Below, piece after piece: positions 51,601 through 59,130 of a DNA stretch of 64,000 nt. A program made the position numbers and the translations under genes. Position 1 is the stretch's first letter. Every line of letters begins with the position of its first letter. The DNA comes from DMER64 sp964600385 (lineage in GTDB: Bacteria > Bacteroidota > Bacteroidia > Bacteroidales > UBA932), in contig CAZRJC010000006.1 of the NCBI GenBank assembly GCA_964600385.1, positions 49,753-113,752 on the forward strand. The letters are read 5' to 3'. The notes beneath the pieces were generated by a model that did not search any database, was not told the origin of the DNA, and saw nothing but the letters and a program-made list of their open reading frames with translations.

Positions 51601-51608
51601 CAAACCTA
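51601..51608 (-). promoter_or_regulatory. Promoter -7 box for the peptide-export operon
   Basis: Reads TAGGTTTG on the minus strand and ends 4 nt before the first ATG (51596), a leaderless prediction. No good -33 match is seen at 19-20 bp, so the promoter may need an activator. Confidence 0.4.
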
Positions 51609-51678
51609 CGCCGGCAAGACGTAAATAAAAGGACAAAAAAGGGAAATAGATTAATGTGCAATTGTCCGGAACGCGCTG

Positions 51679-52167
51679 TCAGCTTTCCAGAAAAGGCAGA
51701 TAGGGCAGCAGCAGCGATGAGAATTTTTCCACCACCGGATACAGGAACGATTCATTGATCTTTTCTTTTGGCAGAAAAGACAACATTCCGTCTATCAGGC
51801 CCAGGAGATAAAGCAATATGACAAGAATGAGATTCCACTTGATCCATCCGAAAATGGCTCCCAGCAGCCGGTTGAACCATCCCAGGAACGCGGCCTTGGC
51901 CACCTCGTCAATCAGCTTGCCGGCCAGCGATACAACAAGCAGCACCACAATGAAGGTTACAATGAAGGCGACTACCTGCAGGCCTTCCCCGCTCCAGCTG
52001 AACCATTCCGTGATTTTCACGGCAGCAAATCCTGAAAATTTGAAAGAGCAATAGCAGGCCAGAATGAGTGCCAGAATACCGAAAACTTGTTTGATAAGGC
52101 CTTTGGACAGGCCTTCAATGACAGCCACAGCCCAGATGACCAATAAGATAATATCGATATAGTTCAT
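51679..52167 (-). CDS. CvpA family membrane protein
   Basis: 162 residues with four hydrophobic spans (YIDIILLVIWAVAVIEGLSKG, VFGILALILACYCSF, VVAFIVTFIVVLLVVSLAG, LLGAIFGWIKWNLILVILLYL). The family pattern is D-x-I-L-L...G-x-x-K-G-x-I. CvpA proteins are linked to colicin V production in E. coli and to envelope stress tolerance; the molecular role is unclear. It is divergent from ileS with a symmetric promoter region. Confidence 0.85.
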   Translation of the reverse strand: MNYIDIILLVIWAVAVIEGLSKGLIKQVFGILALILACYCSFKFSGFAAVKITEWFSWSGEGLQVVAFIVTFIVVLLVVSLAGKLIDEVAKAAFLGWFNRLLGAIFGWIKWNLILVILLYLLGLIDGMLSFLPKEKINESFLYPVVEKFSSLLLPYLPFLES

Positions 52168-52189
52168 AGAAAGTTTTACAAGTTGTTCT

Positions 52190-52216
52190 CAAAGATATGG
52201 AAGATTCGTATCTTTG
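52190..52216. promoter_or_regulatory. Back-to-back promoter boxes forming an inverted repeat (cvpA / ileS)
   Basis: CAAAGATA (52190-52197) and TATCTTTG (52209-52216) are exact inverted copies separated by 11 bp. The left copy is the -7 box for the cvpA gene on the minus strand (22 nt before its ATG) and the right copy the -7 box for ileS (26 nt before its ATG). They could also be read as an operator. Confidence 0.5.
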
Positions 52217-52242
52217 CCAACTATTTTTTACTGGTTAACAAT

Positions 52243-55200
52243 ATGAAGTTCCCCGAATACAAGCAGTTGGACATGCCTGCTCAACAGGCTTCCCTCATCC
52301 GGAAGTGGCAAAAAGAGGCCACATTCTCACGCAGCGTCACCACAAGAGAAGACGCACCGTCATTTGTCTTTTTTGAAGGTCCGCCTTCCGCAAACGGAAT
52401 GCCGGGCATTCACCACGTCATGGCCCGGTCCATTAAAGACGTCATTTGCCGGTACAAAACGCAGAAAGGATTCAGAGTCGAGCGCCGGGCAGGGTGGGAC
52501 ACCCACGGTCTTCCCGTTGAACTGGGCGTGGAAAAGATGCTTGGAATCACCAAGGAAGATATCGGCAAAACCGTTTCGGTAGAGGAATACAACTCCGCCT
52601 GCCGGAAAGAGGTGATGAAATACACCAAGGAATGGGAACAACTGACGGAAAAAATGGGTTACTGGGTAGACATGAGCCGTCCGTATGTGACATACCACAA
52701 CTCCTATATAGAGACCCTGTGGTACCTGCTCAAGGATATCTACAAAAAAGGATGGCTCTACAAAGGCTATTCCATCCAGCCCTATTCGCCGGCTGCCGGT
52801 ACGGGACTGAGCACCCACGAACTGAATCAGCCCGGCTGCTACAAGGACGTGAAGGATACGACCTGTGTGGGCCAGTTTGCCGTGCTGCACGATGCTGCAA
52901 GCGCTTTCCTGTTTGATTCCGAAAATGAAAACGTTTCGTTCATTGCCTGGACCACGACTCCCTGGACCCTGCCGTCCAATACGGCCCTCTGTGTGGGTCC
53001 TTCCATTGAATACGTGAAAGTAAGCTCATACAACCCCTATACAGGTGTCCCCGTTTCCGTGATACTGGCCAAAGAACTTGTGGACCGCTACTTCAATCCC
53101 AAGGCGGCCGGTTTGCCCATGGACGCTTACAAGCAGGGCGATAAACTCATTCCTTTCAGCGTCAGCGAAAAAACGTACAAAGGAAGTGAACTGGCCGGCA
53201 TCCGCTACAGCCAGCTCCTGAAATGGGTGAATCCGGGCGAAGGCGCATTCCGCGTGATCACCGGCGATTTCGTAACAACAGAAGACGGTACCGGCATTGT
53301 GCACATCGCTCCCACATTCGGTGACGATGACAACAAAGTGGCCAAAGTGCACGGTATCCCTCCCATGATACTCATAGATAAAAATGGCGCACGCTGCCCC
53401 ATAGTGGACAAAGTGGGCCGCTTCTACCGGCTGGAAGACCTCGATCCCGCATTCGTGAATGAATATATAGACGTTCAGGCCTACGGTGAATTTGCAGGAC
53501 GTTACGTGAAAAACTCATACGATCCGGCACTCTCCGGTGGAGACACCGACCGCTCAGACGCCGTCACGCTCGACATTGATATCTGCATGTGGCTGAAACA
53601 AAACGGGCTCGTTTTCAAAATCGAGAAAATGGTGCACAACTACCCCCATTGCTGGAGGACCGACAAGCCCGTGCTCTACTATCCTCTCGACTCGTGGTTC
53701 ATCAGGACCACAGCCGTAAAGGAACGGATGATGGAACTGAACTCGACCGTCAACTGGAAACCCGAGTCCACCGGAACCGGCCGCTTTGGCAAATGGTTGG
53801 AAAATCTTCAGGACTGGAACCTCTCCCGCAGCCGCTTCTGGGGAACACCCCTTCCCATCTGGAGAACCGAAGACGGCAAGGAAGAGATTTGCATAGGTTC
53901 CCTGGAAGAACTCTATATGAATATGGAAAAGGCTGTCAAAGCCGGTGTCACCCATTCCAACCCCCTGAAGGAGGCCGGTTTTGTACCCGGAGATTTCAGC
54001 AAGGAAAACTACGACCGGATTGACCTCCACAGACCCTTCGTGGACCGCTGGGTACTTGTATCCGAAAGCGGAAAGCCCATGTACCGCGAGTCCGACCTGA
54101 TTGACGTCTGGTTTGACTCGGGAGCCATGCCTTTTGCCCAGGAAGGCCTTACCGCGCTTGGCAAGCCTGAATTCGGACAAGTGGGCGATTTCATTGCCGA
54201 GGGAGTTGACCAGACACGTGGCTGGTTCTTTACCCTGCATGCCATCGCCACCATGATCAACGACCGCGTTTGCTTCCGGAACGTCCTTTCCAACGGATTG
54301 GTCCTGGACAAGGCCGGCAACAAGATGAGCAAGCGCCTGGGCAATGCCGTCGACCCGTTCAAGGTGCTTGATGCCTACGGCGCCGATCCCCTGCGCTGGT
54401 ACATGTTGACCAACGCCCAGCCCTGGGACAACCTCAAATTCGATGAAGCCGGGGTGGACGAAGTGCGCCGCAAATTCTTCGGCACCCTCTATAATACCTA
54501 CTCCTTCTTTGCACTGTACGCCAATGTGGACGGCTTTACCTCCGACATGGCCGATGCCTCGCACAAAGAATGGGTTCCCGTGACGGAACGTCCCGAGATT
54601 GACCGCTGGGTGATCTCGCTGCTGAACACCCTCATAGAAAAAGTGGACTCGGCCTATGCCGATTACGATATCACCACGGCCGGCCGCCTGATCCAGGACT
54701 TCGTCTGCGACCAGCTGAGCAACTGGTACGTGAGACTCAACCGCAAACGCTTCTGGGGCGGAGAAATGGACCGTCAGAAATACGCTGCCTACCAGACACT
54801 TTACACCTGCCTGCGGACCGTGGCCTGCCTGGCTGCCCCCATCGCGCCCTTCTTCATGGAACAAATGTACCTGGACCTGACAGAAGATGCCGGCTCGGTA
54901 CACCTTAGCTACATGCCGGCGTCCGATCCGTCGCTCATAGACAAGATGCTGGAAGAAAGGATGGACCTCGCACAGCGCTGCTCCTCCATGATCCTGGCCC
55001 TGAGACGTAAAGTCAACATCAAAGTGCGCCAGCCCCTTTCCAAGGTCCTGCTGCCGGTACTCGATGACCGCATAGAGGAACAGCTGAACCAGGTCAAGAG
55101 CCTCATCCTGAACGAAGTGAACGTGAAAGAACTCGAATACGTTTACAACACGACGGGTCTGATCCTCAAACAGGTAAAACCCAACTTCAAGGTATTGGGC

Positions 55201-55695
55201 AAGAAATACGGCAAGCAAATGAAAGAAATTGCCGCCGCGATGGATGCCTTTACCCAGGAAGACATTGCCAGACTGGAAAAACAGGTGGAGATGGGCGGCA
55301 TGGAACTGTCACTGCCTTCGGGTTTCGTGTATATTGAGAAAGAAGACGTGACCATCACCTCGCAGGATATGCCCGGCTGGCTCATTGCCGTTGACGGTAC
55401 CCTTACCCTTGCCCTGGATGTGACCATAACCCCTGAACTTCAACGTGAAGGGATCGCGAGGGAACTGGTGAACAGGATCCAGAACCTGCGCAAGGATAGC
55501 GGCCTGGAAGTCACCGACAAAATAAATGTTGTAATAGAATCGCGCCCGGAAATCATTGATTCACTGAAGGATTATAGTGAATACATTGCCGGCCAGACCC
55601 TGGCCTCGTCCATTCAAACAGCTGATCATCCGCACCTTCCAGTAAGTGTGGAATGGGACGAGGGAACATTGGAAATTCATATTGAGAAATCGTAA
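52243..55695 (+). CDS. ileS: Isoleucine--tRNA ligase
   Basis: Class I aminoacyl-tRNA synthetase, 1150 residues from the start at 52243 (MKFPEYKQLD). The HIGH motif is PGIHHVMA (with SANGMPGIHH), the editing CP1 domain has TTPWTLPSNTAL and VHIAPTFGDDD, and the KMSKS motif is NKMSKRLGN. The C-terminal domain lacks the zinc-finger of short IleS and belongs to the long (eukaryote-like, mupirocin-insensitive type) clade, as usual in Bacteroidota. The 52183 TTG start is rejected, since it would run through the promoter box. Confidence 0.96.
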   Translation: MKFPEYKQLDMPAQQASLIRKWQKEATFSRSVTTREDAPSFVFFEGPPSANGMPGIHHVMARSIKDVICRYKTQKGFRVERRAGWDTHGLPVELGVEKMLGITKEDIGKTVSVEEYNSACRKEVMKYTKEWEQLTEKMGYWVDMSRPYVTYHNSYIETLWYLLKDIYKKGWLYKGYSIQPYSPAAGTGLSTHELNQPGCYKDVKDTTCVGQFAVLHDAASAFLFDSENENVSFIAWTTTPWTLPSNTALCVGPSIEYVKVSSYNPYTGVPVSVILAKELVDRYFNPKAAGLPMDAYKQGDKLIPFSVSEKTYKGSELAGIRYSQLLKWVNPGEGAFRVITGDFVTTEDGTGIVHIAPTFGDDDNKVAKVHGIPPMILIDKNGARCPIVDKVGRFYRLEDLDPAFVNEYIDVQAYGEFAGRYVKNSYDPALSGGDTDRSDAVTLDIDICMWLKQNGLVFKIEKMVHNYPHCWRTDKPVLYYPLDSWFIRTTAVKERMMELNSTVNWKPESTGTGRFGKWLENLQDWNLSRSRFWGTPLPIWRTEDGKEEICIGSLEELYMNMEKAVKAGVTHSNPLKEAGFVPGDFSKENYDRIDLHRPFVDRWVLVSESGKPMYRESDLIDVWFDSGAMPFAQEGLTALGKPEFGQVGDFIAEGVDQTRGWFFTLHAIATMINDRVCFRNVLSNGLVLDKAGNKMSKRLGNAVDPFKVLDAYGADPLRWYMLTNAQPWDNLKFDEAGVDEVRRKFFGTLYNTYSFFALYANVDGFTSDMADASHKEWVPVTERPEIDRWVISLLNTLIEKVDSAYADYDITTAGRLIQDFVCDQLSNWYVRLNRKRFWGGEMDRQKYAAYQTLYTCLRTVACLAAPIAPFFMEQMYLDLTEDAGSVHLSYMPASDPSLIDKMLEERMDLAQRCSSMILALRRKVNIKVRQPLSKVLLPVLDDRIEEQLNQVKSLILNEVNVKELEYVYNTTGLILKQVKPNFKVLGKKYGKQMKEIAAAMDAFTQEDIARLEKQVEMGGMELSLPSGFVYIEKEDVTITSQDMPGWLIAVDGTLTLALDVTITPELQREGIARELVNRIQNLRKDSGLEVTDKINVVIESRPEIIDSLKDYSEYIAGQTLASSIQTADHPHLPVSVEWDEGTLEIHIEKS

Positions 55696-55712
55696 TTAAA
55701 ATACTATATTTG
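55682..55712 (+). promoter_or_regulatory. Promoter for TraR/DksA-like gene and lspA
   Basis: ATTG (55681-55684), a 20-bp spacer and TATATTTG (55705-55712), 23 nt before the ATG. The -33 portion lies in the end of ileS. Confidence 0.6.
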
Positions 55713-55735
55713 CCTTTCCCTAAAAATCTGAACCC

Positions 55736-56146
55736 ATGACAACAAATAAAACTAATCCGGTTCCCGAAGTAAAGGAGAAAGTCCGCTACTCAGATGAAGA
55801 GTTGCAGGAATTCAAAGCCCTGATAAACGAAAAACTGGCCCAGGCACGAGCAGATTATGAGGAACTCAAGGCAGTTGTTACTCACAGCCAGAGTAACGAT
55901 ACCGAAGATACCTCTCCTACATTCAAAGTGTTGGAAGAAGGCGCCTCTGCATTGACCAAAGAAGAGGCCGGACAACTGGCCCTGCGGCAAAATAAATTCA
56001 TCCAGTCTCTGGAAATGGCACTTGTCCGCATTGAAAACAAAACCTACGGAATATGCCGCGATACAGGTAAACTCATTCCAAAAGAACGTCTGCGCCTTGT
56101 CCCTCACGCCACCTTGTCGGTAGAAGCTAAAAACAATCGCGAATAG
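55736..56146 (+). CDS. TraR/DksA-like RNA polymerase-binding protein with degenerate zinc finger
   Basis: 136 residues with an N-terminal coiled coil (YSDEELQEFKALINEKL and ARADYEELKAVV), then the C-terminal YGICRDTGKLIPKERLRLVPHATLSVEAK motif of the TraR/DksA family. Only one Cys of the four in the zinc finger is left, a variant seen in Bacteroidota. It lacks the DxxDxA tip motif of DksA. It probably binds the RNA polymerase secondary channel, but this is untested here. It precedes lspA by 8 bp and follows ileS. Confidence 0.85.
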   Translation: MTTNKTNPVPEVKEKVRYSDEELQEFKALINEKLAQARADYEELKAVVTHSQSNDTEDTSPTFKVLEEGASALTKEEAGQLALRQNKFIQSLEMALVRIENKTYGICRDTGKLIPKERLRLVPHATLSVEAKNNRE

Positions 56147-56154
56147 TACAATTG

Positions 56155-56781
56155 ATGGGGCGTAAAGGACTCTCAAGAGGCAAGATCATTACCATAATCA
56201 TTTTTGCCGTTCTACTTCTTGACCAGGTTTTCAAGATCTGGATAAAAACCAATTTCACCCTCCATCAGAGCGTGAATGTGCTGGGCAATTGGTTTCAGCT
56301 ATGCTTTGTGGAAAACGAAGGAATGGCCTTTGGCATGGCCCTGGGCGGAGACTTCGGAAAACTGTTCCTGAGCCTCTTCCGCATTGTCCTGAGTGCCGGA
56401 ATCATCTGGTATATAAGGAGACTGCTTAAAAGCCCCGAAACACCTATGGGCGTGCTGGTTGGCCTGTCCATGGTACTGGTGGGAGCGTTGGGAAACATTT
56501 TTGACAGCGCTTTCTACGGACTGATATTCAGCGAATCGGGCGTAACATCGGTAGCCACAATGTTTCCTCCCGAAGGAGGCTACGCAAGCTTCCTCCACGG
56601 TAAAGTGGTAGACATGCTCTACTTCCCGATGATAGACACCGTACTGCCGGAAAACTTCCCCATCTGGGGCGGCCGAAGGTTCGTGTTCTTCCAGTTCATC
56701 TTTAACGTGGCCGATTCTGCCATCACCTGCGGAGCCATATACCTGCTGATATTTCAGTATAAGTTTTTCTCCAAGAAATAA
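56155..56781 (+). CDS. lspA: Lipoprotein signal peptidase
   Basis: Aspartyl protease that removes signal peptides from prolipoproteins. The length is 208 aa with four spans. The motif GALGNIFDSAFYG carries the first catalytic Asp (NxxD), a VVDMLYFPMI segment follows, and FNVADSAITCG has the second Asp. NEGMAFGMA matches the NxGxAF motif. A large loop between the aspartates (SESGVTSVATMFPPEGGYA) is typical of Bacteroidota LspA. The ATG at 56155 is chosen; the TTG at 56152 is adjacent. Confidence 0.95.
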   Translation: MGRKGLSRGKIITIIIFAVLLLDQVFKIWIKTNFTLHQSVNVLGNWFQLCFVENEGMAFGMALGGDFGKLFLSLFRIVLSAGIIWYIRRLLKSPETPMGVLVGLSMVLVGALGNIFDSAFYGLIFSESGVTSVATMFPPEGGYASFLHGKVVDMLYFPMIDTVLPENFPIWGGRRFVFFQFIFNVADSAITCGAIYLLIFQYKFFSKK

Positions 56782-56788
56782 AATTGAT

Positions 56789-56796
56789 TACCTTTG
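56789..56796 (+). promoter_or_regulatory. Promoter -7 box for tRNA-Ser
   Basis: TACCTTTG (TAnnTTTG) lies 28 nt before the tRNA 5' end. The -33 element is weak (a T-run about 20 bp upstream). Confidence 0.45.
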
Positions 56797-56824
56797 CCAG
56801 CCCTAAAAATTAATAACGAGACAC

Positions 56825-56914
56825 GGAGAGATGCCGGAGCGGTCGATCGGGGCGGTCTCGAAAACCGTTGAACCCTTATGGGTTCCGGGGGTTCGAATCC
56901 CCCTCTCTCCGCCA
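56825..56914 (+). tRNA. tRNA-Ser (anticodon CGA)
   Basis: Acceptor GGAGAGA pairs with TCTCTCC (56904-56910), followed by discriminator G911 and a genome-encoded CCA. The anticodon stem CGGT/ACCG closes a loop CTCGAAA with anticodon CGA (reads UCG). A long variable arm (GAACCC/GGGTTC) and the T-loop GTTCGAATC confirm a class II serine tRNA. It is 90 nt long. It marks the left border of the AT-rich accessory region. Confidence 0.95.
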
Positions 56915-57053
56915 CCCGAAAACAACAAAAGACACGGACCGACGTCCGTGTCTTTTCTTTTGTGGGGGCTGGCCAAAAAACAAATTTATTTGTTTTGTTG
57001 AGCCTGCCCCCACAAAGAAAGCTGCGCCTTGCTGCTTTTGTTGTTTTCGGGTG
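56913..57053. repeat. Nested inverted-repeat structure downstream of tRNA-Ser
   Basis: Outer arms of 19 bp match perfectly (56913-56931 with 57035-57053). Middle arms of 11 bp follow (TTTGTGGGGGC at 56959-56969 with GCCCCCACAAA at 57006-57016). The innermost palindrome is AAAACAAAT/ATTTGTTTT (56977-56996) with a 2-nt loop. The tRNA terminator hairpin lies inside the left half only. The right half looks like a diverged inverted copy of the tRNA 3' flank in which the terminator stem is replaced by other sequence. Confidence 0.7.
56927..56960 (+). terminator. Intrinsic terminator after tRNA-Ser
   Basis: GACACGGAC pairs with GTCCGTGTC across the loop CGAC (56931-56952), flanked by AAAA on the left and TTTTCTTTT on the right. 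A strong, nearly bidirectional rho-independent terminator. Confidence 0.85.
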
Positions 57054-57134
57054 AAGCTACCCCCTCCGGGGAAGACCGAGCGCTTTAGCGCGAAGGTAAT
57101 CCCCCGGACGTCATAGTTTGGCGTAGTGTTCAGA

Positions 57135-57142
57135 TAAATTTG
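57135..57142 (+). promoter_or_regulatory. Candidate promoter -7 box for the 57,168 gene
   Basis: TAAATTTG, 25 nt before the ATG at 57168. The nearest upstream TTTG (57117-57120) is only 14 bp away, less than the usual spacing. Confidence 0.35.
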
Positions 57143-57167
57143 CCAAAATTTAAAAGCAAAAGATCAA

Positions 57168-57527
57168 ATGTCTCGGGAATCTGAGGTGTCAATGTTATGG
57201 ATCCTGTACGATATTGGTTTTGATATCGCCGGGAATTATCTTCAATATGATTTTGGAAATTGTCAATTAAAAGCATTTGTTAAGCTTAACCAAAAATGTT
57301 GGCAAGGCATTTATTTTATTGGACAATGCAAAACAGATAAAATAACCCGACAACTTCAATTTTCTATTCCACTCAATGTAACCTCTTACGAGCAGGGTCT
57401 GGCATTCCTAGCCTTTCATCTTAGGAAGGCAGAATTAGCCATACAACCCGACTGGTTACAAAAAGGTCTTACATTACAAGAAAATTTACCCTGGAGAAAA
57501 ATATCTTTTCCAGGCAGTATCAAATAA
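57168..57527 (+). CDS. Hypothetical protein, accessory region
   Basis: 119 residues, not recognised. It starts MSRESEVS (an internal ATG at 57192, MLWILYDIGF, is an alternative). It contains mixed alpha/beta text, with IPLNVTSYEQGLAFLAFHLRK suggesting a helix-rich C-terminal half, and no signal peptide or membrane span. Base composition is AT-rich, unlike the chromosome to the left. A perfect 12-bp hairpin follows 7 bp after the stop. Confidence 0.5.
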   Translation: MSRESEVSMLWILYDIGFDIAGNYLQYDFGNCQLKAFVKLNQKCWQGIYFIGQCKTDKITRQLQFSIPLNVTSYEQGLAFLAFHLRKAELAIQPDWLQKGLTLQENLPWRKISFPGSIK

Positions 57528-57534
57528 ATTATGA

Positions 57535-57566
57535 AAACGATAATGCGAAAAAAAGCATTATCGTTT
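57535..57566. terminator. Perfect hairpin, possible terminator of the 57,168 gene
   Basis: AAACGATAATGC pairs with GCATTATCGTTT over 12 bp around the A-rich loop GAAAAAAA. There is no long T-tract after it apart from TTTACAT, so it may be a terminator or a protein-binding palindrome. Confidence 0.45.
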
Positions 57567-57702
57567 ACATAGTTAATTTATAGTATCAAAAATAAAAATT
57601 ACTATCCACAACGAACCTAACAGGCTTTTGAAGCGGTACCCTATTGCCCATCATATCGATACCTATTAGTGCGCTATAGCCGTTACCTATACAGTGCTAT
57701 CA

Positions 57703-58389
57703 TCACTCTAGGTATTGAACTGTGTCTGACCAAATTTTTTTTATCTCTTCACAATACTTTTCAATTTCTGCCAAAACCTTTTCTGGTTTTTCTGGTGCTG
57801 ATACTATCCTATCACCGAATATGTCAAGTGAAAGACAAAGTCCTGGATATACTACTTCGTCATCTTTTGCCACATTTTCTTTCAAATATTTATAGATTGT
57901 GGTAGCTACATAAAGAGATTTGGTATAATCAAAGGGCTTATTCTTTGATACATGCAATTTAATTCCACCAATTATTGTTTCTCCATTGAGTTCACCTTTA
58001 ATAATAATCTCTGGAGCTACAATTACGTTAACACCCGTAATATTTACACTTTTGATTTCCGGTTTAAAAAATGAATAATCCATTTTAGATAAAACTTCCG
58101 GAAGTTTCATTTTAATAAACCTTTCAAGAGCTTCAATAGAAACTATTCTGTCAATAGCTTGCCTTTTATTAGCTGGTTTTCGACCAATCAGCGCTTCAAT
58201 ACCTTGATAAATAGGTTCTGGATTTCCTTTAAGTTCAATACTTCTTTTAATTTTAGCCTTAGTTAGTTGGTACCACGGAATTAAAAATGGATTAGGCTCC
58301 ACTTGTTGCCTAACAATTCTTTGTTTTCCTTTTTCAGTTGCACCTGAAAATTCCGCCAATTGATTTAATGATAATCTAATTCCTTTCAT
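57703..58389 (-). CDS. Uncharacterised 228-aa protein of accessory region
   Basis: Not recognised. N-terminal region basic and helical (SLNQLAEFSGATEKGKQRIV could form an HTH-like helix pair). The middle has EPIYQGIEALIGRKP. The C-terminal half contains beta-strand text (VNVIVAPEIIIKGELNGETIIGGIKLH) that resembles a nuclease-like fold in outline, without a firm motif, and ends in a helix (LAEIEKYCEEIKKIWSD). It lies 11 bp downstream of the DUF2188 gene on the same strand, so the pair probably forms one operon. Confidence 0.6.
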   Translation of the reverse strand: MKGIRLSLNQLAEFSGATEKGKQRIVRQQVEPNPFLIPWYQLTKAKIKRSIELKGNPEPIYQGIEALIGRKPANKRQAIDRIVSIEALERFIKMKLPEVLSKMDYSFFKPEIKSVNITGVNVIVAPEIIIKGELNGETIIGGIKLHVSKNKPFDYTKSLYVATTIYKYLKENVAKDDEVVYPGLCLSLDIFGDRIVSAPEKPEKVLAEIEKYCEEIKKIWSDTVQYLE

Positions 58390-58400
58390 ACAGAATCATT

Positions 58401-58622
58401 TTATCCCTTTGGAGGAAAAGGGTCATTACCGTAGGAATTTTTTTCTCGAATAGTCCCGTCTTTTCGATGAATAACCATCTCTGACTTGTTGTTCTTAGCA
58501 ATACTTATCGCTGTCTCAATCGCCTCAGCTTGAGTTTGCGTTTTTTTGGCTGCTCTAGACTTATTCTCTGTCTTTACAGCCCAATTCCCCTTGTCGGGCA
58601 CTACATGAACATTTTTTTTCAT
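58401..58622 (-). CDS. DUF2188 domain protein
   Basis: 73 residues matching DUF2188: VHVVPDKGNWAVKTENKSRA, KTQTQAEAIETAISIAKNN, VIHRKDGTIREKNSYGNDPFPP. The family is a small beta-alpha fold of unknown function, often carried on mobile regions. The gene is followed by the 228-aa ORF. No TAnnTTTG box was found just upstream. Confidence 0.85.
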   Translation of the reverse strand: MKKNVHVVPDKGNWAVKTENKSRAAKKTQTQAEAIETAISIAKNNKSEMVIHRKDGTIREKNSYGNDPFPPKG

Positions 58623-58685
58623 TGTTCAAAAATTTTAATTAATTAATAATTTATTTGTGCCAAACTGAAGAAGAGAAAATTTTTA

Positions 58686-58716
58686 TTTGGTATTTCAGAG
58701 AAAAGATTTACATTTG
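58686..58716 (+). promoter_or_regulatory. Orphan consensus promoter, no ORF downstream
   Basis: TTTG (58686-58689), a 19-bp spacer and TACATTTG (58709-58716): one of the best promoter matches in the window. No ORF follows for more than 800 bp on this strand, only the hairpin region at 58756-58786. Confidence 0.6.
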
Positions 58717-58720
58717 CAGT

Positions 58721-58820
58721 CCGAAAACAAAAGTTTCTTTCTATGAAAGGGACAAGTTTAATCAGCCCCACTTTGGCTAGTTAAACAAAACAAATAACAT
58801 TCCAATTGTTTTTCTATTAA
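58721..58820 (+). ncRNA. Candidate small RNA
   Basis: A transcript from the orphan promoter would carry a 12-bp stem (58756-58767 with 58775-58786; one mismatch and one G-T) around the loop CCACTTT. A second AT-rich stem (AAAACAA with TTGTTTT, ending near 58816) with T-rich flank follows and could end the transcript. No known RNA family is recognised. Proposed from promoter plus folding only. Confidence 0.3.
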
Positions 58821-58902
58821 AAATTATGACAAATTGCCATAATTAAATGTCTTATTGTCAGATTAACTGACATGATATTTAAGTTATTACCATCAACGGA
58901 AT

Positions 58903-59130
58903 GTAAGCCTCCGAAAACTAATTCTTTTAGGATCTGAACCAAATACATACCTATGTAAAAACCAAAGGGTATTATTACCAAAGAAGAGGTCTTGGGAATA
59001 ATAAGTCACTTCGAATCAAAGAAGATCAGTTACAAAACAAGGCTCCAGGTATTGGGGCTTCCAGCTGGAAGTTCTATGATGCGAAACGCATGTATATGGG
59101 CCATGATGAAAACGACGGAGAATTTTTGGA
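58903..59130 (+). mobile_element. IS66-family remnant (left end and tnpA fragment)
   Basis: Starts with GTAAGCCTCCG, the same left-end sequence as the element at 62763, and is similar to that element through the AATTTTTGGA at 59121-59130, covering the left end and the first third of tnpA. A one-base deletion near GCTGGAAGTTC shifts the frame, and no ATG or tnpB/tnpC follows. After 59130 the similarity stops. Same orientation as the right-hand copy. Confidence 0.75.

Noticed and set aside
53554..55218. 554-aa open frame on the minus strand opposite ileS
   Set aside because: Length comes from the codon bias of ileS; the protein is low-complexity His/Val/Gly-rich text without any known motif.
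56868..57116. 82-aa open frame starting in the tRNA-Ser
   Set aside because: Runs through the tRNA and its terminator; repeats in it come from the inverted-repeat DNA, not from a protein.
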